Source of the DNA: Tuwongella immobilis
GTDB lineage: Bacteria; Planctomycetota; Planctomycetia; Gemmatales; Gemmataceae
Direction: 5' to 3'
Assembly (NCBI RefSeq): GCF_901538355.1
Contig: NZ_LR593887.1
Location: 1,650,920 to 1,714,919, forward strand
Length of the DNA: 64,000 nt
Positions within the stretch are counted from its first letter, which is position 1. The number at the start of each line of letters is the position of its first letter. This document shows, in pieces, positions 18,281-27,107 of the stretch. The notes beneath the pieces were generated by a model, which made no database searches, was not told where the DNA came from, and saw only the letters and a program-made list of their open reading frames with translations. The translations under genes and the position numbers were made by a program.

Positions 18281-19648
18281 TTATGCCAACAAAGGAAGCG
18301 GCGCACCGGCCGCGATCGGAATCGGTCGGTCCAGTTGGTCGCGCAGCATCGTTTCGGGATCGTGCCCCAACGCCGCAAACAGTGTGGCCATCAGATCATC
18401 CGGCTTGCAAGGCTTATCTGCGGGATGTGCCCCGTTCGCGTCCGATGCCCCATGCACATAGCCCGGCTTCATGCCACCCCCGGCGAACATCACCGTCATG
18501 CATTGCGGCCAGTGATCGCGGCCAGCATCGCCATTGATTTTCGGCGTGCGTCCGAAATCGCCTGTCCAAAACACGATTGTCTCATCCAACAGGCCGCGTT
18601 CCTCCAAATCCGTAATCAGTGCCGAGACCGTCTGATCGGTCTGCGGCAGGCGGCTGTCCTTCAGCGTCTTGAAATTGTCCTTGTGGGTGTCCCATCCACC
18701 AATGCCCGCTGAGTAGTACACACAAGTGAAGCGGACACCGGCTTCGATCAGACGCCGGGCCAGCAGTGTACTTTGGCCGTAAGTCGTGCGTCCGTAACGA
18801 TCTCGGATTGCGGGCGATTCGCGGTCCAATTCGATCGCGGTCTTCATCGCGGGCGATGTGAGCAGATCCATCGCCCGTTGCTGATACGCCTGCATCCCCT
18901 GCACGAGTTCCCGTTGATCGGCAAGCCGACTGAGTTTGTCCAGCCCCGTGAGCAGATTGCGACGATCCGCAATGCGCGAAACGGCCAATCCATCCGGGAG
19001 CGTCAGATCGTCCACCTTGAAATTGCGATGGTTGGGATCCCCCAAAATCCACAATGGATCGTGCATTTTCCCCAGGAACCCGGCAAATTCCCCCGGCGTG
19101 CGAAACGGGCCATCCGCGATCATCGTCGGCAGCGAGACAAACGGCGGCACCCGACCATCCCCAGGCGAAAGCGCCGAGACAATCGAGCCGGGATGCGGGA
19201 AATCCGTCGCCGAGGCATTCAGCGTCACAATGTCCCGCTGTGGCTCTCGACCCGTCAAACTGTAATAGGCACCGGGATTGTGCGAAGAGCGATTGTGATG
19301 CACACTTCGCACGAGTGTGAGCTTGTGGGCTAGTTTTGACAGTCGCGGTAGATGCTCACTGTAGCGCACACCTGGCAGACTCGTTGGGATGCTCGCAAAC
19401 TCGCCACGAATTTCCGCTGGGGCGTTCGGCTTCGGATCGAACGTATCGAGTTGAGGTGGGCCGCCGAACTGGAATAGCATGATGACATTTTTGGCTTTCG
19501 CCCGATGTCGCGGCTTGGATTGCTCGGCACGCAGCAAATTGGGAAGCGTCAGCCCGGCAATTCCGGCGGTGCCGATCTGCAGAAACGTGCGACGGTTCGC
19601 GTGCGTGTGCGTGAAATCCGCACAGGCGATCGATGAGCGATTGGGCAT
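18281..19648 (-). CDS. DUF1501 family protein with Tat signal
   Basis: A complete DUF1501 protein of 455 residues. The N-terminus carries a Tat-type signal (NRRTFLQIGTAGIAGLTLP). Family motifs are MLFQFGGPPQLDTFDPKP, SVHHNRSSHNPGAYY, FVSLPTMI, and FWTGDFGRTPKINGDAGRDH. The fold is sulfatase/alkaline-phosphatase-like and the protein is presumably periplasmic; activity is not established for the family. The start ATG 19648 has GAGGAG nine bases upstream. It is the first gene of a three-gene minus-strand unit with a PQQ-like propeller and a hydrolase. A strong hairpin upstream separates it from the previous gene on the strand. Confidence 0.92.
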   Translation of the reverse strand: MPNRSSIACADFTHTHANRRTFLQIGTAGIAGLTLPNLLRAEQSKPRHRAKAKNVIMLFQFGGPPQLDTFDPKPNAPAEIRGEFASIPTSLPGVRYSEHLPRLSKLAHKLTLVRSVHHNRSSHNPGAYYSLTGREPQRDIVTLNASATDFPHPGSIVSALSPGDGRVPPFVSLPTMIADGPFRTPGEFAGFLGKMHDPLWILGDPNHRNFKVDDLTLPDGLAVSRIADRRNLLTGLDKLSRLADQRELVQGMQAYQQRAMDLLTSPAMKTAIELDRESPAIRDRYGRTTYGQSTLLARRLIEAGVRFTCVYYSAGIGGWDTHKDNFKTLKDSRLPQTDQTVSALITDLEERGLLDETIVFWTGDFGRTPKINGDAGRDHWPQCMTVMFAGGGMKPGYVHGASDANGAHPADKPCKPDDLMATLFAALGHDPETMLRDQLDRPIPIAAGAPLPLLA

Positions 19649-19826
19649 GACGTTCGGCTCCTCGACGGCGAATCGGGAGAGCGATTCGCGGCGGCAGGCA
19701 GGCGGGCAAGCAGTTCCCCGGCGAGAGGGCTGAATCGAATTATGCCGAACGCCCAGTCAAAACGCAAGCAGGGACTTTTCGTCACGCGGAATCGCATGGA
19801 ACTCCATTCGATGGCGACCAACGGCT

Positions 19827-19870
19827 AGACCGCTCGGAATCATCTCCCCGAGGAGCGATTCGAGCGGTCT
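19827..19870 (-). terminator. long hairpin between two minus-strand genes
   Basis: Bases 19827-19836 pair perfectly with 19861-19870, and pairing continues inward after a single bulged base. The hairpin starts about 30 bases past the stop of the repeat-tailed exported protein gene. No U-tract follows, so termination is inferred from stem strength and position only. Confidence 0.55.
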
Positions 19871-19899
19871 TGGCGGCCAGCGATGGTTGCGGCATCGAC

Positions 19900-20550
19900 T
19901 TAGCGGGGCGGGAACAGCGAGCTACCCGGACGCGGCATGGGGAAGGGGTTCGCCCCAGATTGATTCGGAAACGGGTTGATCGGCGTCGGCATCGGGAACG
20001 GTTGCGGCATCGGGAACGGATTCACCCCAGGTTGATTCGGGAACGGATTGACCGGAGTCGGCATCGGTTGGGGCATCGGTCGCGGCAACGGCATCGGCTT
20101 CGGGGTCGGAGTCGGATTCACGTCGGGCTTCTTGAAGAAGCGTTGATTTTCCGCAACCGGAGCCTCGTAAGTGGCCATCGCTCGGACTCCACCGCCGACC
20201 GGCACGAAGGTCACGCTGGGGTAGATCAAGCCGACACCGGGGCGAAACACTTCCAAGTACGTCTGGACGTTGACGCCGATTTGATCCTTCGCTTGCTCGA
20301 TCGCTTGCGGGCTGCTGATGTCGTAGACATTGACACCGTCGGGCGTGGCCCGCATCAGTTTGTCGTTGGCTTGCAGAATTCCGACTGCGGGAGTTCCGGG
20401 GATGGTGTTGATGACTCGCAATCCGTTGGGGCTGGGGGCAGCATAGATGCCCAGCAGCAGTCCCGAGGGTGTGTTTTGTGCCCGAGAAGTCGGAGCCATC
20501 ACGCCGACGACCATCGCCACCATCATTCCGATTCGCATGAGCTTGTTCAT
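19900..20550 (-). CDS. exported PDZ-like protein with Pro/Asn-rich C-terminal repeats
   Basis: The 216-residue protein has a signal peptide (residues 1-24, MRIGMMVAMVVGVMAPTSRA). It then has a ~100-residue domain with PDZ-like text (GLRVINTIPGTPAVGILQAND), and a C-terminal tail rich in Pro, Met, Phe and Asn. The tail repeats a unit of about 24 residues, PMPTPVNPFPNQPGVNPFPM, then nearly the same again with I/S/A changes. Such tails are common in exported planctomycete proteins and may contact the wall or a partner. ATG 20550 puts the signal at the N-terminus. The longer upstream frame has no export signal. Function unknown. Confidence 0.7.
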   Translation of the reverse strand: MNKLMRIGMMVAMVVGVMAPTSRAQNTPSGLLLGIYAAPSPNGLRVINTIPGTPAVGILQANDKLMRATPDGVNVYDISSPQAIEQAKDQIGVNVQTYLEVFRPGVGLIYPSVTFVPVGGGVRAMATYEAPVAENQRFFKKPDVNPTPTPKPMPLPRPMPQPMPTPVNPFPNQPGVNPFPMPQPFPMPTPINPFPNQSGANPFPMPRPGSSLFPPR

Positions 20551-20701
20551 GGTTGTGATCCGTTGATTTCGTTCGATCCAGGTTGCGTTCCTGCCTGACG
20601 AATGACGAATCCATCTTGGTTTGCGCCGATTTTTCGAATGAATTCTCCGGATTCTGCGGCTTGTGCAATCCCGGCAACCTGCCAAGCGAAACCGGGTCGA
20701 T

Positions 20702-21211
20702 TCAATCAGGAATCGGAGTTAACCGTTTGATCGAGTCGGCTTGTTGATATGGTGCGCCCGTGAGCTCGTATTTTCCTTGAGTTTTCACCAAATACATCAA
20801 GAACTCCTGTGATTTTCCATGTTTTTGTTCATCGTTGGAATTCGTGAACCGAATTGTCTTTGGTGGGGTTTCCAAAATCACATCGTTGGTGATGATGTCC
20901 GAATAATGATTGAGGACAATTTCCTTTGGTGCATCTCCCTTCAGCGTACTGATGACCCGAACTGTCGTTTCGGAACGGGGCATATATCCGATGATCCCAT
21001 GCGGGCGGAGATCCAGTTTTTGATCGGATAATTTGGTCGTTAACGGTGTGCCAATGATCACAAGGCTGGATCGTGTGAGAAGATTGGGATAGTCCAGATT
21101 TTCCTGGAGGTCTGACCGAATCGCGACAGTTGGTCGAAGCAGAACTGCAATCGAGAGGCCCGATACCAAGAGGAAGGATCGCGTGATGATTGTTCGACTG
21201 GCCCAGTTCAT
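20702..21211 (-). CDS. hypothetical exported protein
   Basis: No family recognised. The 169-residue protein has one N-terminal hydrophobic segment (ITRSFLLVSGLSIAVLL), probably a signal peptide or anchor, then a soluble domain with SLVIIGTPLTTKL, TTVRVISTLKGDAPKEIVLNH and EFLMYLVKTQGKYELTG. The pattern recalls small exported beta-rich proteins that report on transport or secretion costs, but I cannot assign it. GGAGGA at 21221-21226 lies immediately before an ATG at 21220 and nine bases before the ATG at 21211, so the second is the better start. Codon and base composition begin to shift to AT-rich here. Confidence 0.6.
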   Translation of the reverse strand: MNWASRTIITRSFLLVSGLSIAVLLRPTVAIRSDLQENLDYPNLLTRSSLVIIGTPLTTKLSDQKLDLRPHGIIGYMPRSETTVRVISTLKGDAPKEIVLNHYSDIITNDVILETPPKTIRFTNSNDEQKHGKSQEFLMYLVKTQGKYELTGAPYQQADSIKRLTPIPD

Positions 21212-21593
21212 CGTGAACATTCCTCCGATACGAGACGTGGATCGCTTTGGCGGCGGTCCAGATTAACTTTTGAAAATGAACGGTAGATTCCAAGCTTGGA
21301 GCGGATGCGAACTCCAATCGACTTTGGTAACCCCATCGGTAGATCGGCGATACCGGGCGCAGAAATTCGCGGCTGCCTCCAAAAATTGACTGCGATGCCG
21401 CAATGCGGAATCACCTCAGCATTGCTGAACCGATCCCACGGAGAAGCACTTCACCGTTGTCATTCGGATGCTGCCACTGCTCGTTGAGCGGCTCGTTGAC
21501 CCCGAATGGCGGATTATCGATCACGCTCGAAAGAATGATGGCCGAAATGTTGCCGAACGCGTGAACGTGGCGTGCAGGATGTCAGGACTTCGC
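21212..21593. other. gene-free stretch
   Basis: I see no convincing gene here. Short frames occur on both strands but none has a ribosome binding site, export signal or recognisable domain. It contains the strong GGAGGA ribosome binding site of the minus-strand gene that starts at 21211, and presumably its promoter. Confidence 0.5.
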
Positions 21594-22115
21594 TCACCGG
21601 TCGAAAGCCGATTCACTGCGAAGTGTTGATTTCCATTCCACAAGTCCTCCGAAAATACAATCATCCCTGGTAATGCGTTTGATAGAATCCAAAATGTGAC
21701 GTTGCGATTCCGGTAATCGAGTTTTTGGAGTGTCCCATTTGTTGGTCTCGCAGTCAAAAACAGCTGGTACAAAGCAAGGGGAATCTGAGATTACAATTGC
21801 GAGAAAGTTTGGCTCGGATATTGATACGATTCTTATTGGTGGGACTGGAGTTGACTCGGAGATAAGTCCGAGAGAGTGAGTCACAGCGTTCTCGCCTGAT
21901 TTGACAATGTACTCACATTCGATATGATTTATTCCTTCTTCACCCCTTTGAAGTGTGACGATTATCTCGCCGTCGAGCGATTTGTAATGCGACAGAGTCG
22001 TGGAAGAGCAAAATAATAGGTGGAAATCTGGTGACCTTGCACATACCCCGAGGAGGATAAAGATCGGCATGATCAGAGGTGTTAATAGAAAAAGTCTCAT
22101 TCGGCGATGTGGCAT
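21594..22115 (-). CDS. hypothetical exported protein in AT-rich region
   Basis: No family recognised. The 173-residue protein has a strongly hydrophobic N-terminal segment (RLFLLTPLIMPIFILLGVCA), which may be a signal or lipoprotein-like sequence since a Cys lies at its end. A soluble domain follows with LDGEIIVTLQRGEEGIN, ECEYIVKSGENAV and FLAIVISDSPCFVP. ATG 22115 is picked because GGAA precedes it by six bases; ATG 22100 is an alternative. Its AT-rich codon use differs from the GC-rich genes elsewhere, which may mean recent acquisition or relaxed constraint. Confidence 0.55.
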   Translation of the reverse strand: MPHRRMRLFLLTPLIMPIFILLGVCARSPDFHLLFCSSTTLSHYKSLDGEIIVTLQRGEEGINHIECEYIVKSGENAVTHSLGLISESTPVPPIRIVSISEPNFLAIVISDSPCFVPAVFDCETNKWDTPKTRLPESQRHILDSIKRITRDDCIFGGLVEWKSTLRSESAFDR

Positions 22116-22448
22116 TTGTTGTTCCAAATAAACGGGAGTTCGAAATTCGATCAGATCAAGTTGTTGCGGAAATTCATATCAGGAATCCTTGGACTATTTT
22201 GAGCAGATTTTTTATGTATTTGATTTTATGCATGATATGTCTGGGATTTTTCTAAAGCTGCAGGAGAGTGGTATTCGTTATCGGGTTAACCCTGCTCCTT
22301 TCGAACCGCGTAGAAGTCGCAAATATTCTGTCGAATCGACAGGATGCCGATTCGCCGAAGAATCTGGGGCTGGTGGTGTTGAATCGATTCCTGGCGGGAT
22401 CTTCAACCCTTCTCCTCAATTGAGATCCACACTTTGAGAGCAATAAAA
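22116..22448. other. AT-rich gene-free stretch
   Basis: About 330 bases with no supported gene. A plus-strand frame at 22189-22437 exists but lacks a binding site and any domain-like pattern. The left half is among the most AT-rich sequence in the window. I see no clear hairpin or operator. Confidence 0.45.
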
Positions 22449-22742
22449 TTACCGGGGTTCAGTTGGTGCGATGATGGTTTGAGTTTGGTTTTTCATCGTG
22501 CTGAGTAACATCATCGCTCCGTCTTTGGATGGTGTCTCACCTCCCCAATAATACGAGATATCATCAAATGATACAGCTGCTGGGTTATGGCCTGTCCAAC
22601 GAACCCAGATTCGTGATCTCGTTCCATTGGTATGATGAAGAAGGACGGTCACGTCACGATCGGCATCAGAGGCATCGCGTGCGGCGACGATGCTGAAATC
22701 GTTGAGTAGGTCCAGCAGGTGATCGATCGTCGATGGAGCGAG
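22449..22742 (-). pseudogene. probable 5'-truncated gene remnant
   Basis: A minus-strand frame is open from just after a TAG (22743-22745) to the stop at 22449-22451, about 97 codons, with protein-like text: IDHLLDLLNDFSIVAARD, RSRIWVRWTGHNPAAVSF, then SYYWGGETPSKDGAM. No ATG, TTG or plausible GTG lies near its beginning; the first possible start is a GTG at 22652 in mid-frame with no binding site. This suggests the 3' end of a gene whose front was lost. A short functional gene from that GTG cannot be excluded. Confidence 0.4.
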
Positions 22743-22767
22743 CTACCCAGCGAAACTGATTCCGAAA

Positions 22768-23064
22768 TCATTTTTTGCTTCGATGAAACAATGCAGGCAG
22801 TTTAAAGAGCAACAACCCAATGATTGCAACCATTCCGATGCAAAATAGTCTCACAAATAAACTCAGATAATTAATTATTAGTTCGGATCTGGTTGTGTAC
22901 GTGAAGATGAAATGATTGAAGACTTTCTCAGCAAAAAGTATCTCATTTCCTTCAGCTTTCTCGAAATACGTAACATCGATATACCAATCCGCAAACCACA
23001 AACCGATTAAAACACAAAGAATCAATGCGATTCCAAACGTAGCTGGCTTCATCGAAAACCCCAT
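22768..23064 (-). CDS. small membrane protein with two TM helices
   Basis: No family recognised. The 98-residue protein has one hydrophobic helix near the N-terminus (ATFGIALILCVLIGLWFA), a polar middle, and a second helix near the C-terminus (LFVRLFCIGMVAIIGLLLF), ending in basic residues. The topology suggests a small inner-membrane protein with a ~35-residue loop outside. The start could be ATG 23064 or ATG 23052; neither has a strong binding site. It belongs to the AT-rich group of small exported or membrane proteins at 20.7-23.7 kb. Confidence 0.5.
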   Translation of the reverse strand: MGFSMKPATFGIALILCVLIGLWFADWYIDVTYFEKAEGNEILFAEKVFNHFIFTYTTRSELIINYLSLFVRLFCIGMVAIIGLLLFKLPALFHRSKK

Positions 23065-23316
23065 GATGTTCGGGATGGATCGTTCGTCGACTCATGATGT
23101 GGCTGTTCAGGCTAAAATCATTCGCATCTCGAAATCTACCATGATCTGTGCAAAATGCACATGATGGTATGCAGTTGAGTGTGCTTGCTGTGATTTCCCA
23201 TATCGATCTCGGTATTGGATCATCCCTTGGTTGTGAATCGGATAGACAAGTGCAAGGGGCTGATCACATCGGAATAGCCAATTCTGCAGAGCAAATAAAC
23301 TACTTGGATTGTCCGA

Positions 23317-23715
23317 TTAAAGACTGGTCGAGTCAAGCACTTGTTTGTCAAGCATTTTGTCATGAGCATCGAAGCTGATGTAAATTTCGATTCCGATCAC
23401 CTCCCACATGAAAATCTTGTTGCCTTCGACAACTGGTACCACTTGCCGTGACCCATCACGGTGTCTTGTGGAGTTGAACCATTGGATTGTCGGAATATCG
23501 GTAACATTCATTTCCGTCCCTGGTCCGAGACTTAACGTTGATGTGACAGTGTTGTAGCTGTCCCCTGGAGACAGCAACGTCAACTGATGCAAGACAGAAT
23601 CGACGTATCGATCATCCTCGGAATCGACATACCACAACGCAGTTAGGATGCCCAAGATTGTTCCAGTCACGAAGACAACCGCAACGAGGCGTCGTAGGAA
23701 AGATGTTCTGGTCAA
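23317..23715 (-). CDS. small membrane-anchored hypothetical protein
   Basis: No family recognised. The 132-residue protein has an N-terminal anchor (LRRLVAVVFVTGTILGILTA) and then a soluble domain with LTLLSPGDSYNTVTSTLSLG and KIFMWEVIGIEIYISFD. That second part is reminiscent of small exported proteins with a beta-sheet that measure or bind something, without a nameable match. The start codon is TTG at 23715; the call rests on a very good ribosome binding site, GGAGGT, five bases before it. It is the first of the AT-rich minus-strand genes. Confidence 0.55.
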   Translation of the reverse strand: MTRTSFLRRLVAVVFVTGTILGILTALWYVDSEDDRYVDSVLHQLTLLSPGDSYNTVTSTLSLGPGTEMNVTDIPTIQWFNSTRHRDGSRQVVPVVEGNKIFMWEVIGIEIYISFDAHDKMLDKQVLDSTSL

Positions 23716-24035
23716 TCTTCACCTCCATTAAGATGCAACGGTTGTTGCAAATTTGATGGCTTACAATCCGTGTCAGGGACTATCCCATCACCTCAGCGAA
23801 ATCGCTGCAGCATCTCGTATCTTCAACTGGGGAGTGACCCAGCACCGTGCCGATGCCGTTGCAGTGGTGAGACGGAGCGCAGTGGGCGCGAATGACGGGA
23901 CCCCCACTGGGAGAATGTTCCCAATCCGTGGCTTCGCGGCGGGTTCAAATCTGGAGCGAAGCGAACGAAGCAAGACAACACCGATTCGAATTGTGCTGGA
24001 TTTCATCATGAGTCAGTCTTGTTTGTGAGCACGGT
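23716..24035. other. gene-free stretch with a GC-rich patch
   Basis: About 320 bases between the kinase gene and the AT-rich group. Small frames on both strands lack binding sites. Bases ~23880-23990 are clearly more GC-rich than the flanks and contain several short self-complementary pieces, but no single convincing terminator or RNA fold could be settled by eye. Confidence 0.4.
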
Positions 24036-26474
24036 TTATTTCTTCGGCTCAATGTCTCCGCCCTCGTGTTGGATCTTGCAGCCCGGCACCGCCGCATGGA
24101 ATTCCGCGATCGCCTTGGCCGTTACCTTCGTCTGTCGCACATCAAGGTATGTGAGGTTCTTGCAATCTTTGAAGTGGGCCAGCCCCGCATCGCTGACATT
24201 TGTGTTGCGGAGCCAGAGATACGCGAGGTCTTTGCAATTTTTGAAGTGGGCCAGCCCCGCATCGCTCACCTGGGTCTTTTCGAGGTTGAGGTCCCGCATG
24301 GTTTTCCAATCTTTGAACAGCGCGAGCCCTGCGTCGCTCACCTGGGTGGAACGCAGCCACAGGTACGTCAGTTTTTTGCAATCTTTGAAGTGAGCGAGCC
24401 CCGCGTCGCTTACTGCGGTGTCCCCGATGCTGAGATCCTGGAGATCTTTGCAATCCTTGAAGAGAGCGAGTCCCGCATCGGTCACATTCGTGCCAGCGAG
24501 ATTCAAAGAGATGAGTTTTTTGCAATCGATGAGGTGGACGAGACCCGCGTTGCTCACTTGGGTTTCGCCAAGCCAGAGTTGCGTGAGGTTGTGGCAGTTT
24601 TTGAGGTGAACCAGCCCCGCATCGCTCACCTTCGTGCCATATAGGGTGAGATATGTCAGGTGTTTACAATCGGTGAAGCGGGCCAGTCCCGCGTTGTTTA
24701 TCTTCGTGCCGACGAGGTCTACCCATGTCAACGTCAGATCCCCCTTCGGCAAGTCGATCGCGGCCTTAATCTCGCGATTGTCGCCGTTGACTTTTACCGC
24801 GCCGCCGATGGAAAGCACGTACTCTGCCGCTTCGCGGTCGGGTGAGGTTGCCTTTGCCGGATCGGGGTTTTGCTTCGCCAGCGCGTTCGGATCCACGGTG
24901 ACTCGCAGCACGACTTTGCCATCTTTGATCATCTCGAAATTGTCTGTGTTGAGCTTCACACCATCGGCACCCATCACTTGCACCGAATACCGGCCGGGCG
25001 GCAGGGATTTGTTCCGTTCGCTAGGTTTCAGGGTGTATTTGCTCTTTCCATCGGCATCGTAGACACGCAGCTCGCCTTTCTCGAAGCGAACCTCGGCATC
25101 GCCCTCGACATCGACGACCAGCGTGCCGACTTTGCTGTCGAAGATCAATTGGTACGCAGTCAGCCCCCCGGCGAGAAGCAGGCACAACCCGGCGGAAATC
25201 ACCCAGAGTCGGCTCTGGCTGTTCCGAGCAGACTGGGGATGCGCTGTGGTGTGGGCGGGAGGGGATTCCGCGAGTGGGACAGACTTCGTCTGCAAGGCCA
25301 GCAGTTGCTCGGCGACTTCGTTCGCCGATGCGGGACGCTTGGCTGGGTCTTTTTCCAGCAGTCGCATGATGAATTGCGACACATCCATGGGAATCGTTGC
25401 GTCCAACTCCGCCGGAGCGCGTGGCTGGTCCATGGCCAAACTGATGCGATAAAACAGGACCTCTTTCCCATTGAAGGGGCGAACGCCCGTGACCATCTCG
25501 TACAGCACGACACCGAGGCTGAACAGATCGGCTCGATGATCGACGAGTTCTCCGCGGGCTTGCTCGTAGGCCATGTAGCCAGGGGTGCCAATGATCGCGT
25601 CGCTGAGCGTCATGCGAAGATCGTCTTCCCGATGGGCGAGCCCGAAATCAAGAATTTTGACCCGTCCGCTTTCAGTCGGCTTGATCTGGCTCGTGTTGGG
25701 ATCGAACTCGATCCAGATGTTGGATGGTTTGATATCGCGGTGAATCATGCCGCGGGCGTGGGCTGCCGCCAACCCGAGAGCAATTTCCCGCCCCAATCGC
25801 AGCGCATTGGGCACCGAGAATCGTTCGTTTTCTGAGATGAGGACTGTCAATTCACAGCCTTGCAACACGGGCATTGCGAAATAGGGGATTCCGCGATCTT
25901 CGCCTACGTGGTAGATCGGAATGATGTGCTCGTGGTTGAGAGCCGCGGCCGCCCGAGCTTCCCGAAGGAACCGCTCGCGAGGCCGCGATTGTGCCGCGAT
26001 CTCGGATCGCAGCGTCTTGATCGCCACATCACGCCTAAGTTTGGTATCATTCGCTAAATAGACTGTTCCCATGCCGCCTTGGCCGAGCAATCGCTGGATT
26101 TTGTAGTGGTCCAGCCGCTCTGGCATCTCGGAGGCATCGGTCGATCGCGCCAACGCTCCCATCGGCAAGGTGCCACCGCTTGGGCTCGATTGGGTGACCA
26201 CGGCGTCTTCATCGACGGGCATCCCCGAGAGCGGTTGCAATTTGGCCAAGAGGCGGTTCGTGAGCGATTCCATCGCCGGGTCGGGGTTTGGCGACCGGCT
26301 GCGGAGGATCGCGAGCAGGGGATCGTTTGAGAGTGTGAGCTGTTGGTGCGCTTCTTCGAGGATGGTGTCGATCCTCAAATGCGTGGCGATTGTGAGCAGT
26401 TCCACCTCGGACAACTGTCCCAGGAAGAGGCGTTTTAAGGTTTCCGCAGTGATTTCGGGATTCGGTGTGGTCAT
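24036..26474 (-). CDS. transmembrane Ser/Thr protein kinase with C-terminal leucine-rich repeats
   Basis: The 812-residue protein has an N-terminal ~120-residue region, a full Hanks-type kinase domain (~123-395), a membrane helix (~424-445), a ~140-residue linking domain, and eight leucine-rich repeats of 24 residues (588-779). Kinase motifs are intact: GQGGMGTVY at 131-139, Lys153, HRD 245-247, DFG 276-278, and AYE in place of APE at 302-304. The kinase should face the cytoplasm and the repeats the outside, as in a receptor. ATG 26474 has GGAG eight bases upstream; upstream codons in frame are not family-like. The ECF sigma gene just upstream on the strand (76 bp) is the usual planctomycete sigma-kinase pairing. 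Confidence 0.92.
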   Translation of the reverse strand: MTTPNPEITAETLKRLFLGQLSEVELLTIATHLRIDTILEEAHQQLTLSNDPLLAILRSRSPNPDPAMESLTNRLLAKLQPLSGMPVDEDAVVTQSSPSGGTLPMGALARSTDASEMPERLDHYKIQRLLGQGGMGTVYLANDTKLRRDVAIKTLRSEIAAQSRPRERFLREARAAAALNHEHIIPIYHVGEDRGIPYFAMPVLQGCELTVLISENERFSVPNALRLGREIALGLAAAHARGMIHRDIKPSNIWIEFDPNTSQIKPTESGRVKILDFGLAHREDDLRMTLSDAIIGTPGYMAYEQARGELVDHRADLFSLGVVLYEMVTGVRPFNGKEVLFYRISLAMDQPRAPAELDATIPMDVSQFIMRLLEKDPAKRPASANEVAEQLLALQTKSVPLAESPPAHTTAHPQSARNSQSRLWVISAGLCLLLAGGLTAYQLIFDSKVGTLVVDVEGDAEVRFEKGELRVYDADGKSKYTLKPSERNKSLPPGRYSVQVMGADGVKLNTDNFEMIKDGKVVLRVTVDPNALAKQNPDPAKATSPDREAAEYVLSIGGAVKVNGDNREIKAAIDLPKGDLTLTWVDLVGTKINNAGLARFTDCKHLTYLTLYGTKVSDAGLVHLKNCHNLTQLWLGETQVSNAGLVHLIDCKKLISLNLAGTNVTDAGLALFKDCKDLQDLSIGDTAVSDAGLAHFKDCKKLTYLWLRSTQVSDAGLALFKDWKTMRDLNLEKTQVSDAGLAHFKNCKDLAYLWLRNTNVSDAGLAHFKDCKNLTYLDVRQTKVTAKAIAEFHAAVPGCKIQHEGGDIEPKK
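24138..24713 (-). repeat. eight 72-bp tandem units encoding leucine-rich repeats
   Basis: The kinase C-terminus is encoded by eight consecutive 72-bp units, each giving 24 residues of the form xxTxVSDAGLAHFKDCKxLTYL. Units 2 to 8 are highly alike at DNA level, so the array can be expected to change copy number by slippage or recombination. Confidence 0.9.
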
Positions 26475-26549
26475 CTCGATAACTCCAGATTCAGGTGACT
26501 CACTCTTCCAGTAGGAGCACAAACCGGGAACCTGTCGCAAAACCGGAAA

Positions 26550-27107
26550 TTATTCCCAAAAGCCCGTCAACTCGGTTCGGAGCCGGTACAATACCCGGCT
26601 GTAGGTCAGATAGACGGCGTTGGCGGTCATGTGATACTGTCGAGCGACTTCGGCACCGGAACGTTTCTCGATGGCCACGGCAAGGAAGACGGCCCACGTA
26701 TTTGGCTGGAAATCGTTCTGGATGATGGCCAGACCTCGTTCGACCAAGATTCGGGCGAATTCGCGTGATTCCTCGGCACTCACTTCATCGGGGGCTGCGA
26801 GTTGTTCGAGGAATTCTGCGGGAAGGGGTGGGCGCGTGCGTTCTTGCCAATCGTAGACGAAATTGCGAGTCACGGTCCACAGCCACGCATGAAAACTCTT
26901 GTTTGGGTCAACCACGAACGACGCTAACCGCTTGAACAGGAGAATGAACAGTTCCTGCAAGACATCTTCCACATCGTTTTCCGCGACGCCGAAACGGCGA
27001 ACCCAACGAAAAAGGATCGGCGAGAAGAGTTTAACGAATTGTTGCCAATCGTGTGGATTGGGTTGTTCTCGCAAGCGATCGAGAAGTGATCCGGGAGTTT
27101 TGGGCAT
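26550..27107 (-). CDS. ECF-family RNA polymerase sigma factor (kinase-associated)
   Basis: The 185-residue protein has the two ECF sigma regions. Region 2 (~25-95) contains FSPILFRWVRRFG, VEDVLQELFILLFKRL and FHAWLWTVTRNFVYD, which read the -10 element and open DNA. Region 4 (~125-180) contains EKRSGAEVARQYHMTANAVY, the helix-turn-helix for the -35 element. ATG 27107 is chosen because AAGG lies eight bases upstream; a TTG at 27128 is poorly spaced. A membrane kinase gene follows at 76 bp, as in planctomycete groups where the kinase replaces or joins an anti-sigma factor. No anti-sigma gene is nearby on this strand. Confidence 0.9.
   Translation of the reverse strand: MPKTPGSLLDRLREQPNPHDWQQFVKLFSPILFRWVRRFGVAENDVEDVLQELFILLFKRLASFVVDPNKSFHAWLWTVTRNFVYDWQERTRPPLPAEFLEQLAAPDEVSAEESREFARILVERGLAIIQNDFQPNTWAVFLAVAIEKRSGAEVARQYHMTANAVYLTYSRVLYRLRTELTGFWE

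Noticed and set aside
22189-22437. plus-strand frame in the AT-rich gap
   Set aside because: No binding site, no domain, and its protein is a mix of low-complexity text.
24138-24713. CRISPR-like array
   Set aside because: The 72-bp units are direct in-frame coding repeats without alternating spacers; they encode LRRs.
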